From contig DATGLS010000052.1 of assembly GCA_035293985.1 (NCBI GenBank), forward strand, positions 62,001 through 126,000: a stretch of 64,000 nucleotides of DNA. The letters run 5' to 3'. The notes under the pieces are model-generated. The model ran no database searches. It was not told the origin of the DNA and worked only from the letters and a program-made list of their open reading frames with translations. Position numbers and translations under genes: made by a program. The DNA is from JAVDCA01 sp035293985 (lineage in GTDB: Bacteria; Pseudomonadota; Alphaproteobacteria; Rhizobiales; Xanthobacteraceae). Position 1 is the first letter of the stretch. Each line of letters opens with the position of its first letter. Below, piece after piece: positions 8,703 to 17,178 of this stretch.

Positions 8703-9005
8703 ATGACGTTCGATTGCATCGATCGCACGGGCTTTACGCCGCCGTCGTCCACGCGCGCACACGGCCACCGCTCCAGCGCGCTCGCGCAGCTCGTCACCTC
8801 GGCAGCGCTCGTCCTCTCGATTGCGGTCGCCGCGACTGCGGTCTCGGTCGGCATCGCGCGCGCAGACGGCCTCGCGGCCGTGGCCGAAGATTCGAGCACG
8901 CATGTCGCGGTCCTGCTGTCGCTTCTGCTCGTCGGCATGGGCGGCCTCACGGCGTGGCTGAGCTTCGGCGGCAGGCAGGCGAACGCGCGCGGCGAGCGCC
9001 GCTGA
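8703..9005 (+). CDS. small predicted membrane protein, unknown function
   Basis: A 100-residue protein with two predicted membrane segments: roughly residues 28-50 (LVTSAALVLSIAVAATAVSVG) and 68-86 (VAVLLSLLLVGMGGLTAWLSF), separated by a short acidic loop. The N-terminus is polar and the C-terminus basic (RQANARGERR). AAGG precedes the ATG by nine bases. I recognise no family. It stands alone in a region with 230 bp of empty sequence upstream, including an A/T-rich patch near 8565-8580. Confidence 0.5.
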   Translation: MTFDCIDRTGFTPPSSTRAHGHRSSALAQLVTSAALVLSIAVAATAVSVGIARADGLAAVAEDSSTHVAVLLSLLLVGMGGLTAWLSFGGRQANARGERR

Positions 9006-9159
9006 TCGCATTTTCTTACGGCGGCGCGATGCACAGCGGCGCCCTGCTCGATTATTTGAACCCCGCAAAAGTCTTCCGGCGTATATCCTGGCGTTGCATC
9101 ACGGAACGGGTGGCCGCGGGCTCGCGTTGCCCCCGATTGATTCCGCGAAAGGACGCGTC

Positions 9160-10296
9160 ATGATTTGCCCGATGCATCGCCCGACGATCCTCGGCCTTGT
9201 CGCCGCCGCGCTGACAACAGCCGCGCCGGCGGGTGCGCAGACATTTCCGTCCTCGGCCGGGCCGCTGGCGGTCACGATCTTCGCGCGCGGCCTCGTGCAT
9301 CCGTGGAGCCTCGCGTTCCTGCCGGATGGCCGCATGTTGGTGACTGAGCGGCCCGGGCGCATGCGCATCGTCGACAAGGACGGCAAGCTGTCGGCCCCGC
9401 TCGCCGGCGTGCCGCACGTCGTCGCCCAAGGGCAGGCCGGCATGCTCGACGTGCGCCTCGACAACGACTTCGCGGCCAACCACGTCATTTATTTCTGTTA
9501 CAACGTCGACCGCGGCGGCTCGAACGCGGTCGCGCGCGCGACGCTCGAGGCCGGCGACAAGCCGCGGCTCGACGAGGTCAAGGTGATCTTCACCCAGACC
9601 GGCCCCGGCGGCACCTACAACAATGCGTGCCGCATCGTGCAGGCGCCCGACGGCAATCTCATCGTCACGCTCGGCGATCACTTCGAGCCGCGCGACCAGG
9701 CACAGAATCTCGCCAACGACGTCGGCAAGGTGATCCGCATCCGTCCCGACGGGCAGATCCCGGATGACAATCCGTTCGTGCACCAGGCCGGCGCGCGGCC
9801 GGAGATCTGGGCCTACGGCGTGCGCAACGCCGAAGGCCTCGCCTACGAGCCGGGCACCGGCAAGCTGTGGGAGAACGAGAACGGCCCGCAGGGCGGCGAC
9901 GAGGTGAACATCATCGAGAAGGGCAAGAACTACGGCTGGCCGGTGATCGGCTACGGCGTCGACTACGGCGGCGCCAAGATCCACGAGAGCACCCACAAGG
10001 CCGGCATGGAGCAGCCGGTCTGGTACTGGGTCCCGTCGATCGCGCCCTCCGGGATGGCGTTCTATACGGGCGACCTCTTCGCGGCATGGAAGGGGAATAT
10101 CTTCATCGGCGCGCTGAAGTTCGAGCTGCTGGTGCGTCTCGAGCACGACGGCGACAAGGTCACCAAGGAGGAGCGCCTGCTGCGCGGCCTGCACGAGCGC
10201 ATCCGCGACGTGCGCATGGGGCCGGACGGTGCGCTGTGGCTGCTCACCGACAATCCGCGCGGACGCATCCTGCGGGTCGCGCCGGCGAAACAATGA
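9160..10296 (+). CDS. PQQ-dependent sugar dehydrogenase family protein, secreted
   Basis: A 378-residue protein of the soluble glucose dehydrogenase/YliI family (Pfam GSDH), a six-bladed beta-propeller that oxidises aldose sugars using pyrroloquinoline quinone in the periplasm. The signal peptide is clear (hydrophobic residues 8-24, cleavage near AGAQ). Family hallmarks are HPWSLAFLPDGRMLVTERPGR at the start, AGMLDVRLDNDF, GDHFEPRDQAQNL, ENGPQGGDEVNII and GKNYGWP. I chose the ATG at 9160 because AAAGGA lies just upstream. The TGA overlaps the ATG of the next small gene as ATGA. No pqq synthesis gene is in the window, so the cofactor would have to be made elsewhere or acquired. Confidence 0.86.
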   Translation: MICPMHRPTILGLVAAALTTAAPAGAQTFPSSAGPLAVTIFARGLVHPWSLAFLPDGRMLVTERPGRMRIVDKDGKLSAPLAGVPHVVAQGQAGMLDVRLDNDFAANHVIYFCYNVDRGGSNAVARATLEAGDKPRLDEVKVIFTQTGPGGTYNNACRIVQAPDGNLIVTLGDHFEPRDQAQNLANDVGKVIRIRPDGQIPDDNPFVHQAGARPEIWAYGVRNAEGLAYEPGTGKLWENENGPQGGDEVNIIEKGKNYGWPVIGYGVDYGGAKIHESTHKAGMEQPVWYWVPSIAPSGMAFYTGDLFAAWKGNIFIGALKFELLVRLEHDGDKVTKEERLLRGLHERIRDVRMGPDGALWLLTDNPRGRILRVAPAKQ

Positions 10297-10484
10297 ACGC
10301 TTCGCCGCCGACCACGATAGTGGATCCGCCGCGCATCGCCTGCCCGCGCTGCGGCGCGAGCCTGGTGTGCGAGCCCATGGGTGATTGCTGGTGCAAGCAC
10401 GAACCTGTGCGCCTGCCGCTGCCCATGGCCGGCGCAAGTTGCCTCTGCCCGGATTGCTTGCGCGCGGCCGCCGCGAATGGCTGA
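10293..10484 (+). CDS. cysteine-rich CWC family protein
   Basis: A 63-residue protein with six cysteines spaced CPRC, C, CWC and CLCPDC, matching the small 'cysteine-rich CWC' family (Pfam Cys_rich_CWC). The pattern suggests zinc or iron-sulphur binding; the biochemical role of the family is not established. It overlaps the end of the sugar dehydrogenase gene by four bases (ATGA), so its translation is likely coupled to it, although the dehydrogenase is exported and this protein has no signal peptide. Confidence 0.72.
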   Translation: MNASPPTTIVDPPRIACPRCGASLVCEPMGDCWCKHEPVRLPLPMAGASCLCPDCLRAAAANG

Positions 10485-10496
10485 CGCCCGCGAGTC

Positions 10497-10757
10497 TCAC
10501 CCGTGCTTGAGCTTGAGCCCGAGAATCACCAGCATCAGGGCGAGCGTCACGATGCTCGAGCTGATCAACGGCCAGTCGATAAGGGCGACGCCGTAGACGA
10601 GCCACAGCATCATCCCGAGCGTGAACAGGCAGGTCGCGGGCAGCGAGATCGATCGCGTCTCGCGCTCGCGGATCGTTTTCAGCGCCTGCGGCAGCCAGCA
10701 CACGGTGGTGAGCACGGCGCCCGTCATGCCGACGGTGTCAATGAGATTCCAGTGCAT
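10497..10757 (-). CDS. SemiSWEET-type sugar transporter
   Basis: An 86-residue protein with three membrane segments (about residues 7-24, 38-57, 62-82), the size of bacterial SemiSWEETs, which dimerise to carry sugars down their gradient. The first helix holds the PQ-loop motif as VCWLPQALKTIRERETRSIS and the second begins with the Asn-less variant LPATCLFTLGMMLWLVYGV. The frame is open further upstream, but those residues are encoded by a repeat element, so I take the ATG at 10757. It converges on the sugar dehydrogenase/CWC pair; a sugar-related theme is possible but not shown. Confidence 0.8.
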   Translation of the reverse strand: MHWNLIDTVGMTGAVLTTVCWLPQALKTIRERETRSISLPATCLFTLGMMLWLVYGVALIDWPLISSSIVTLALMLVILGLKLKHG

Positions 10758-10821
10758 TGCCAAGGCGATGTAGCGATGATTCGCGCACGCTGTGTGACAG
10801 CGACGTGCACGATGCCTGCGC

Positions 10822-10945
10822 CCTCCCCGCAAGCGGGAGCGGCCGGGAGGCGGCTGCCGCCGCTTGCGCGGGCATTGCTGGCTTGCCTCCTCCCGGCGCG
10901 CTTCGCGCGTATTCCTCCCCCGCAAGCGGGGGAGCGAAAGGAAGG
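10822..10945. repeat. GC-rich dispersed palindromic repeat (copy 2)
   Basis: Same family as 6108-6240: CCGCTTGCGCGGGCATTGC, then the GGCGCGCTTCGCGCGTATTC core and CCCCCGCAAGCGGGGGAG. It lies upstream of both the SemiSWEET gene and the ABC exporter gene. It extends the open frame of the SemiSWEET gene but is not part of that protein. Confidence 0.7.
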
Positions 10946-11073
10946 ATCGCCTTCCTACGGCCACGAAGACTTCCTACATCACGGTTCCGCTCAATCGACA
11001 TGAGACGGCCCTCGCCGCGCCCCAGTTGCACGGCGCGCGGCCGTTCGCGCCTTTGCCGTGCTAGAGAAGACAC

Positions 11074-12930
11074 ATGTTTCGCCGGTTCGAGACCACGCTG
11101 AACCCGACCGATGAGCCCGAGCGGCCGCAGCCGCCGGCCGGGCTGGTGGCGTTCTATTGGCACTTCGCCCGCCAGGCGAAGGGCCTGCTGATCGCCCTGT
11201 TCGTCATCGAGATGTTCGTCGCGCTGTTCGACACGGCGGTGCCGTGGTTCATGGGCCGCATCGTCTCCTTCGTCAGCAAGGTCGCGCCGGATCACTTCCT
11301 CGCCACCACGTGGCCGTGGCTCATCGGCATGGCCGCGACCGTGCTGATCGCGCGCCCCGGTATCGTGCTCGCGCGCTATCTCGTCACCAACCAGGCGATC
11401 GCCGCCCCGTTCAGCAACCTGATCCGCTGGCAGAGCCACTGGCACGTGGTGCGCCAGAGCTGGGCGTTCTTCCAGAACGATTTCGCCGGCCGCATCTCCA
11501 ACCGCGTGATGCAGACCGGGCCGGCGCTGCGCGAGAGCCTCACCGCGTCGGTGACGGCGGTCTGGTACATCATCGTCTACGGCACCACCGCGGTGATCAT
11601 GACCGCGTCGGCCGATTGGTGGCTCACGCTGCCGATCATCGCCTGGTCGATCGGCTATGTCGCCCTGCTCGTCTATTTCGTCCCGCGCCTGCGCGAGCGC
11701 TCGAAGCTCACCTCGGAGGCGCGCTCGCTGATGATGGGCCGCATCGTCGACAGCTACACCAACATCCTCACCGTCAAGCTGTTCGCGCGCGCACGCGACG
11801 AGGACGACTATGTGCGCGACTCGGTCGAGTATCACACCAGCCGCTTCCTCGCCGGACAGCGGCTGATCACCGCGTTCGGCACCATCCTGGCCATCGTCAA
11901 CGCGCTGCTCGTATTCGCGGCGGGTGCGCTTGCGCTGATGCTGTGGCGATTCGGCAAGGTCGAGGTCGGCGCCATCGCGATGGTGCTGCCGCTCGCCTTC
12001 CAGCTCACCAACATGTCGCGCTGGATCGCGTTCTCGGTCACCGACATATTCGAGCAGGTCGGCGTGGTGCAGGAAGGCATGATGACGATCGCCCAGCCGC
12101 TGCGGCTGACCGATCGGCCGGACGCGCGCGCGCTCGCGGTCGGCGACGGCGCGATCACGTTCGATGACGTGCGCTTCGGCTATGGCCGCGAGACCGGCGT
12201 GCTCGAAGGGTTCTCGCTCGCGATCAAGCCGGGCGAGAAGATCGGCCTCGTCGGCCGCTCGGGCGCCGGCAAGTCGACCGTGGTCAACCTGCTGCTGCGC
12301 TTCTTCGACCTCGAAGGTGGCCGCATCCTGATCGACGGCCAGGACATCGCCGACATGACGCAGGAGTCGCTGCGCGCGCAGATCTCGATGGTGACGCAGG
12401 ACACCTCGCTGCTGCACCGCTCGATCCGCGACAACATCCGCTACGGCCGCCCCGAGGCCTCGGAGGAGGAGATCGTCACGGCGGCGCGGCTCGCGCACGC
12501 GGACGCGTTCATCGCCGAGCTCGAGGACTGGAAGGGCCGGCGCGGGTTCGACGCACATGTGGGCGAGCGCGGCGTCAAGCTCTCGGGCGGGCAGCGCCAG
12601 CGCATCGCGATCGCGCGCGTCATCCTCAAGAACGCGCCGATCCTGGTGCTCGACGAGGCGACATCGGCGCTCGACAGCGAGGTCGAGGCCGCGATCCAGG
12701 CGAGCCTCGACACCCTGATGGCGGACAAGACCGTGATCGCGATCGCGCACCGGCTCTCGACCATCGCGCGCATGGATCGGCTGGTCGTGCTCGACCACGG
12801 CCACATCGTCGAGCAGGGAACGCACGAGGAGCTGCTGCGCCGCGGCGGCCACTACGCCGCGCTGTGGCGGCGGCAGTCGGGCGGCTTCATCGATGCCGAG
12901 CCGGAAGCGCGAGTCGACGCGGCCGAATAA
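11074..12930 (+). CDS. ABC exporter, fused permease and ATPase
   Basis: A 618-residue half-transporter of the type I exporter (MsbA/Atm1-like) class, acting as a homodimer in the inner membrane. Residues 25-340 form the six-helix membrane domain. The ATPase follows with Walker A GRSGAGKST near residue 396, Q-loop MVTQDTSLL, signature LSGGQRQRIAIAR near residue 504, Walker B ILVLDEATSALD near residue 524 and the switch histidine in IAIAHRLSTIARM. The substrate (lipid, peptide, drug or sulphur compound) cannot be inferred. A 130-bp upstream gap includes the repeat at 10822-10945. The gene ends at a hairpin shared with the converging DUF1501 gene. Confidence 0.87.
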   Translation: MFRRFETTLNPTDEPERPQPPAGLVAFYWHFARQAKGLLIALFVIEMFVALFDTAVPWFMGRIVSFVSKVAPDHFLATTWPWLIGMAATVLIARPGIVLARYLVTNQAIAAPFSNLIRWQSHWHVVRQSWAFFQNDFAGRISNRVMQTGPALRESLTASVTAVWYIIVYGTTAVIMTASADWWLTLPIIAWSIGYVALLVYFVPRLRERSKLTSEARSLMMGRIVDSYTNILTVKLFARARDEDDYVRDSVEYHTSRFLAGQRLITAFGTILAIVNALLVFAAGALALMLWRFGKVEVGAIAMVLPLAFQLTNMSRWIAFSVTDIFEQVGVVQEGMMTIAQPLRLTDRPDARALAVGDGAITFDDVRFGYGRETGVLEGFSLAIKPGEKIGLVGRSGAGKSTVVNLLLRFFDLEGGRILIDGQDIADMTQESLRAQISMVTQDTSLLHRSIRDNIRYGRPEASEEEIVTAARLAHADAFIAELEDWKGRRGFDAHVGERGVKLSGGQRQRIAIARVILKNAPILVLDEATSALDSEVEAAIQASLDTLMADKTVIAIAHRLSTIARMDRLVVLDHGHIVEQGTHEELLRRGGHYAALWRRQSGGFIDAEPEARVDAAE

Positions 12931-12931
12931 G

Positions 12932-13000
12932 CGGTGAATAGCGAGTAGCGAATTGTGAGTAGAGCACTCGCTCTTCGCAATTTCGCAATTCGCTATTCGC
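12932..13000. repeat. imperfect inverted repeat of the GAATAGCGA family
   Basis: The left arm, starting GAATAGCGAGTAGCGAATTG, pairs imperfectly with a right arm ending GCAATTCGCTATTCGC. A related element lies at 29458-29535. It fills the whole gap between two convergent genes and could stop transcription from both sides. Confidence 0.65.
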
Positions 13001-13004
13001 CCCC

Positions 13005-14300
13005 TTACACCGTCACCAATCCACCCATCGCCTTCGCCATGGCGCTGTCCGGGAACACGGTGCTCGCCAGCGCCTTCTCGTCGACGCGCACGTGGTCGCG
13101 CAGCACGCCTTTGAGGATCGCGCGCAGGTCCGTGGTCGGCTTGAGGTCGCGGCCGTCGCGCAGATCGCTCTCCTTCAGCCCCGGCCAGTCCGCGAGCACG
13201 CGGCCCCCCCTGACCGTGCCTCCGACCAAGAGCGCGATCGTCGCCGTGCCGTGGTCGGTGCCGTCGGTCCCGTTGATGCGCGCGGTGCGGCCGAACTCGG
13301 TCATCACCGCCACCACGGTCTCGTTCCAGGCCGGGCCCATCCCGCTCTCGACCGCGGCGAGCGCGCCGTCGAGCGCGCCGAGCAGTTGCGAGAGCCGGCC
13401 ATTGGTGGCGCCCTCGGCAGCGTGCGTGTCCCAGCCATCGAACGACAGCGCGCCGATGCGCGGCCCGTCCGGCCGCGCCAGGAATTTCGCTGCCGCGCCG
13501 GCGCTCTCGGCGAAATAGCGGCGCTGCGCCTCGCCCGGAACCGGCCGGTTCGGCGGACGCATCTGCGTTTGCTGCGCCGGCGGCCCTGGCGGGTGCGGCT
13601 GCGGCCGTTGCGGCTGCAGCATCCCGTCCTCGCGCGCGATCGCCGCCAGGTCCCGACGCTCCTCGAGCACGTGGGCGAGCGCCGGGTCGGTGTGGCGGTA
13701 GAGGTCGAGCAGGCGCATCACCATGTCGTCGGTCGGCGGCGGCAGGCGGGGCGGCGTCCACGACATCACCGGTGCGGCGCCGCGTACGACCAGCGGCGTG
13801 ATCGGCCCGACCGCGAAGGCCTCGCGGCCCTTCGGATTGACGTTGCCGGCGGGCACGAGGCTCGCGAGCGCGCGATTGAGCCAGCCCGACTCGGACGCGC
13901 CCGGCCGCGTCAGGCCGCTTTCCAGCACGTCCTGGCCATCGAAATGCGAGCGGTCGCGGTAGGGCGAGGAGACCGCGTGCACGATCGTGGCGTGGCCGGC
14001 CTTGTACATGCGGTGCAGGTTGGGCATCGCGGGATTGAGCGCGAAGAACCCGTTGAGCGGCAACGCCGCCGGCGGCCCCTGCAGGCTGAGACCTTGATTG
14101 CCGCGCAGGCGGATCCAGTCGGGATCGCCGACCGGCGCCACGGCCGCGAGGCCGTCGAGCGCGCCGCGCAGAATGAAGACCAGAAGGCGCGGATCGCGTC
14201 CTTCGGCGAGCGCCAGCTTGGGCACGCAGGTCCAGGCAAAGAGCACGCCGGACGAGAGCAGGAGCTCGCGACGGCTGGGGGCATGAAGCTTGATCGCCAT
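13005..14300 (-). CDS. DUF1501 family exported protein
   Basis: A 431-residue protein of the DUF1501 family (sulfatase/alkaline-phosphatase-like fold, function unknown). It begins with a Tat-type signal: SRRELLLSSGVLFAW. Conserved family blocks visible are LLVFILRGALDGLAAVAP, SSPYRDRSHFDGQDVLESG (S/H-rich active-site-like loop), SFDGWDTHAAEG, VVAVMTEFGRTARINGTDGTDHG. It carries a proline/glutamine-rich insertion around residues 225-255. A strong GGAGGT precedes the ATG, two bases after the stop of the DUF1800 gene, so the two form an operon; this pair occurs together in many bacteria. Confidence 0.85.
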   Translation of the reverse strand: MAIKLHAPSRRELLLSSGVLFAWTCVPKLALAEGRDPRLLVFILRGALDGLAAVAPVGDPDWIRLRGNQGLSLQGPPAALPLNGFFALNPAMPNLHRMYKAGHATIVHAVSSPYRDRSHFDGQDVLESGLTRPGASESGWLNRALASLVPAGNVNPKGREAFAVGPITPLVVRGAAPVMSWTPPRLPPPTDDMVMRLLDLYRHTDPALAHVLEERRDLAAIAREDGMLQPQRPQPHPPGPPAQQTQMRPPNRPVPGEAQRRYFAESAGAAAKFLARPDGPRIGALSFDGWDTHAAEGATNGRLSQLLGALDGALAAVESGMGPAWNETVVAVMTEFGRTARINGTDGTDHGTATIALLVGGTVRGGRVLADWPGLKESDLRDGRDLKPTTDLRAILKGVLRDHVRVDEKALASTVFPDSAMAKAMGGLVTV

Positions 14301-14302
14301 GG

Positions 14303-15691
14303 TTACCTCCGCTGGAATTCGGCCGACATCAGCAGCATCGCGACCGCTTCCGGCCGTGTCTCGGCGCGCGCCACCGCCTGCCGCGTTTCCGCCGACGCGA
14401 GCGGGCCGAGCGCGGTGTCGACGAGCGCGCGCGGATCGTCCGCGGGGCTCACGCGATGCGCGACCTGGTTCGCGATCTCGAGCCGCTGCGCGATGCCGTC
14501 CATCCAGGCCGCATTGACGTCGTCGAAACCCTTGGGCGCCGGCGGCCGCCACAGCGGCTCGCCGAGCATGTTCTGCGCGTTGAGCAGCGGGCGCACGTCG
14601 GGCGAGCGCACGCCGGTCGCGCGCGCGGTCGCCACCAGCCACTCGCCGGGCCGCTTGAGCTTGCTGCGCGGCGCGGCCCACGCCTCGGGCGAGAGCAGCA
14701 GGGTGCGGGCGAGCTCGCGCAGGTCGCCGTCGCTCTTGACGAAGGAGGCGCGCAACGCCTCGACGAGCTGCGGCGGCGGATCGTCGGCGACGAAGTGGCG
14801 CGCGAGCTTGGTCGCGATGTGCTTGGCGGTCGCCGGGTTGCGGGCGAGGTCGAGCAGCACCGCAGCGCCCTGGTCGAATCCCATGCCCGCGTAGGTATGC
14901 CCAGCCACCGTCTGCGGGCCGGGCTCGTGCATGCGCGCATTGAAGTTGAACTCGCCGCCGTTCTCCTGATCGCGCGGCGGGAAGATCGACCAGCCGGAGA
15001 TCACGTTGGCGAAATTGGTGACGTCGGCCTGCGAGTAGCCGGTGCGCACGCCGAGCGTATGCAGCTCCATGATCTCGCGCGCCAGGTTCTCGTTGATCCC
15101 CTTGTGCTGATTGTGCCCGGCGATCGAATCCGGGCCCATGGAATGAGCGTTGTCGAGATACAGCAGCATCGCCGGATGGCTCTCGACCGCGAGCAGCATG
15201 TCGGCGAAATGGCCGAGCACATGCGGGCGGATCGCCTCGCGCTCGAAGGCGCCGACATAGGGGTGCACCTTGTCCGCGGAGACGCAGAAATGGTTCGACC
15301 AGAACCACACCAGCCGCTCGACGAAACCGGTCTCGGCGTCGAGCGCGCGATCGAAATGCGCCTTGGCCTCGGCGAGGTAGATCTGCTGCGGCAGGCCCGG
15401 ACCAGGCGGCTTCGCGGGCGGCGTGGCGTTGGCGTTCGCCGTCATCATCTGATCGGCTTGCTGCGCGAAGCGCACCGCCTTGCGCTCCTGGCGGAAGTCG
15501 AACACCGCTCGCGCTATCTCGCCGGTATCGAGCAGGTTCGGGTCCTGGATCAGGGCGGCGCCGGGATGGTCGAGCTCGGCCAGAAGTGCGCCACGCGGAT
15601 CGGCGGCAAGCTTGCTGATGGCGTTGTTGCGCGGGCCGAAGCCGAAGCGGTGGAGCGCGAGGGCGGCGTCGAGGGAGGGATTGGCCGACAT
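14303..15691 (-). CDS. DUF1800 family protein
   Basis: A 462-residue DUF1800 protein, start chosen at the ATG at 15691. Family blocks seen are ALALHRFGFGPRNN at the start, RLVWFWSNHFCVS, LYLDNAHSMGP, NENLAREIMELHTLG, and LARHFVADDPPP. DUF1800 proteins are almost always encoded directly before a DUF1501 protein, as here, and the pair is thought to be exported or surface-associated; no biochemical role is established. No obvious signal peptide is seen on this partner, while the DUF1501 partner has a Tat signal. Confidence 0.85.
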   Translation of the reverse strand: MSANPSLDAALALHRFGFGPRNNAISKLAADPRGALLAELDHPGAALIQDPNLLDTGEIARAVFDFRQERKAVRFAQQADQMMTANANATPPAKPPGPGLPQQIYLAEAKAHFDRALDAETGFVERLVWFWSNHFCVSADKVHPYVGAFEREAIRPHVLGHFADMLLAVESHPAMLLYLDNAHSMGPDSIAGHNQHKGINENLAREIMELHTLGVRTGYSQADVTNFANVISGWSIFPPRDQENGGEFNFNARMHEPGPQTVAGHTYAGMGFDQGAAVLLDLARNPATAKHIATKLARHFVADDPPPQLVEALRASFVKSDGDLRELARTLLLSPEAWAAPRSKLKRPGEWLVATARATGVRSPDVRPLLNAQNMLGEPLWRPPAPKGFDDVNAAWMDGIAQRLEIANQVAHRVSPADDPRALVDTALGPLASAETRQAVARAETRPEAVAMLLMSAEFQRR

Positions 15692-15917
15692 GGCGGAAGC
15701 TCTCGATTCTGTCGTGCGTCTTATCCTTTGTCGCAAACTATGGCGGAAAAGCTGAACAGTCGCTGAGCGGGCAGGTTAAATTCCCGTTAGAAATGCAAAT
15801 TCGTGACGCGCATCACACCCTTTCGGCAACCTTACAGGCCCCTTGAATCGAAGGGCCCCGCGCGGCCACAATCGGTTCCCGACAGCATACCGACACCGGA
15901 ACATCGAAGGAGGGCCC

Positions 15918-16616
15918 ATGCACAAGTTGTCGATTCCGCCGCAGGTGGTCGAGCGCGTGACGCGCCGCGCCGGGCGGTCGCATCCGTTCGACGTGATCGC
16001 TCCAGCCAAGACCGCGTTCGTGGTGGTCGACATGCAGAACTACTTCATGAAGCAGGGCTTCCAGGGCGAGGTGCCGATGGCGCGCGAGATCGTCCCCAAC
16101 GTGAACCGCTTCGCCGCGGCCGTGCGCAGTCTCGGCGGCCACGTGGTGTGGATCAAGAATGCGACCAACGACACGCGCGCGAGCTGGAGCGTCCTGCACG
16201 ACTGGCTGATGGTGCCGGACCGCCGCGACCGCCGCTACGCCACCATGGACACGGGCCACGAGGGCCACGCCCTTTGGCCCGAGCTCGACGCGCGGCCCGA
16301 GGACGCGCAGATCGTCAAGAAGCGCTACTCGGCCTTCATCCAGGGCTCGTCCGAGCTCGAGGCCTATCTGCGCGGCCGCGGCATCGACACGCTGCTGATC
16401 GGCGGCACCGCCACCAATGTGTGCTGCGAGAGCACCGCGCGCGACGCGATGATGCTCAACTTCAAGGTCGTGATGGTGGCCGACGTCTGCGCCACCTATT
16501 CGGACGCCGAGCAGAACGCGAGCCTCGCCGCCTTCTATTCCAACTTCGGCGACGTGCAGACGGCCGACGAGGCGATCGCCGCGATGAAGCGCGGGGCGGA
16601 GCAAGCGGCGGCGTAG
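15918..16616 (+). CDS. isochorismatase-family cysteine hydrolase
   Basis: A 232-residue member of the isochorismatase superfamily. The catalytic triad is present: Asp38 in FVVVDMQNYF, Lys134 or 135 in QIVKKRYSAF, and Cys169 in GGTATNVCCESTARDA, with the cis-peptide just before. Family members hydrolyse amides such as N-carbamoylsarcosine, nicotinamide or ureidoacrylate, or the isochorismate ether. The wide spacing and the RRDRRYATMDTGHEGH loop fit the amidase-like subgroup, but the substrate is not readable. GGAGGG sits upstream of the ATG. The monooxygenase-fold gene follows on the same strand after 176 bp. Confidence 0.85.
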   Translation: MHKLSIPPQVVERVTRRAGRSHPFDVIAPAKTAFVVVDMQNYFMKQGFQGEVPMAREIVPNVNRFAAAVRSLGGHVVWIKNATNDTRASWSVLHDWLMVPDRRDRRYATMDTGHEGHALWPELDARPEDAQIVKKRYSAFIQGSSELEAYLRGRGIDTLLIGGTATNVCCESTARDAMMLNFKVVMVADVCATYSDAEQNASLAAFYSNFGDVQTADEAIAAMKRGAEQAAA

Positions 16617-16792
16617 GCGGCTTGGCGCAGTCGGTCGCCCTTCCCCTCCCCCCCTTTCTGTCCGCTCGCAGGAGCGGAACGCTAGCGAAGCGCGCCGGGA
16701 GGGGCAGGTCGGCACGCTCCGAGCCAGCGGCGCCCCGCCCTCCCGCGCAAGCGCGGTGGAGGGGGACGAAACACCGAGCAAGGACTCTTCAG

Positions 16793-17092
16793 ATGATCCT
16801 CGAAATCGCGCAGATCGACGTGAAGCCTGGCCTGGAATCCGAGTTCGAGGCCGGGGTGCAGAAAGCGGCGCCGCTGTTCAAACGGGCCAAAGGCTGCAGT
16901 GGCATGCTGCTGCAGCGCTCGATCGAGCAGCCGGCGCGCTATCGGCTGGTGGTGCAGTGGGCGAGCGTCGAGGCCCATACGGTCGACTTTCGCGGCTCGC
17001 CCGATTTCGCCGAATGGCGCAAGCTCGTCGGCCACTGTTTCGCCCAGCCGCCGCAGGTCGAGCACGTGCGCGAGGTGGTGAAGGGATTTTGA
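16793..17092 (+). CDS. antibiotic biosynthesis monooxygenase-fold protein
   Basis: A 99-residue dimeric ferredoxin-like-fold protein (ABM family). Typical pattern: MILEIAQIDVKPGLESEFEA, then FKRAKGCSGMLLQRSIE, YRLVVQWASVEAHTVDFRGSPDF and the closing PPQVEHVREV. Family members include cofactor-free monooxygenases, haem-degrading proteins and autoinducer-2 modifiers, and most single-domain copies are uncharacterised. AGGA is upstream of the ATG. A large palindrome begins 12 bp after the stop. Confidence 0.8.
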   Translation: MILEIAQIDVKPGLESEFEAGVQKAAPLFKRAKGCSGMLLQRSIEQPARYRLVVQWASVEAHTVDFRGSPDFAEWRKLVGHCFAQPPQVEHVREVVKGF

Positions 17093-17103
17093 CAGTGAGG
17101 CGT

Positions 17104-17176
17104 CGTAGGGTGGGCAAAGCGAAGCGTGCCCACCGACGATGACCGCGTGGGCACGCTTCGCTTTGCCCACCCTACG
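17104..17176. repeat. palindrome with perfect 30-bp arms (copy 1)
   Basis: Arms at 17104-17133 and 17147-17176 are perfect reverse complements (core GGGCAAAGCGAAGCGTGCCC) with a 13-bp loop. It sits between the convergent monooxygenase-fold and CLC channel genes and would form a very stable hairpin. A second copy is at 18961-19033, at the other end of the same channel gene. Confidence 0.9.
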
Positions 17177-17178
17177 GA

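Noticed and set aside
10758..10964. Longer SemiSWEET protein
   Set aside because: The upstream residues are arginine-rich translation of a dispersed repeat; the family starts at the ATG at 10757.
13005..15308. Single fused DUF1800-DUF1501 protein
   Set aside because: The long frame joins a wrong-frame reading of the DUF1800 gene to DUF1501; a strong GGAGGT and ATG at 14300 define two separate proteins.
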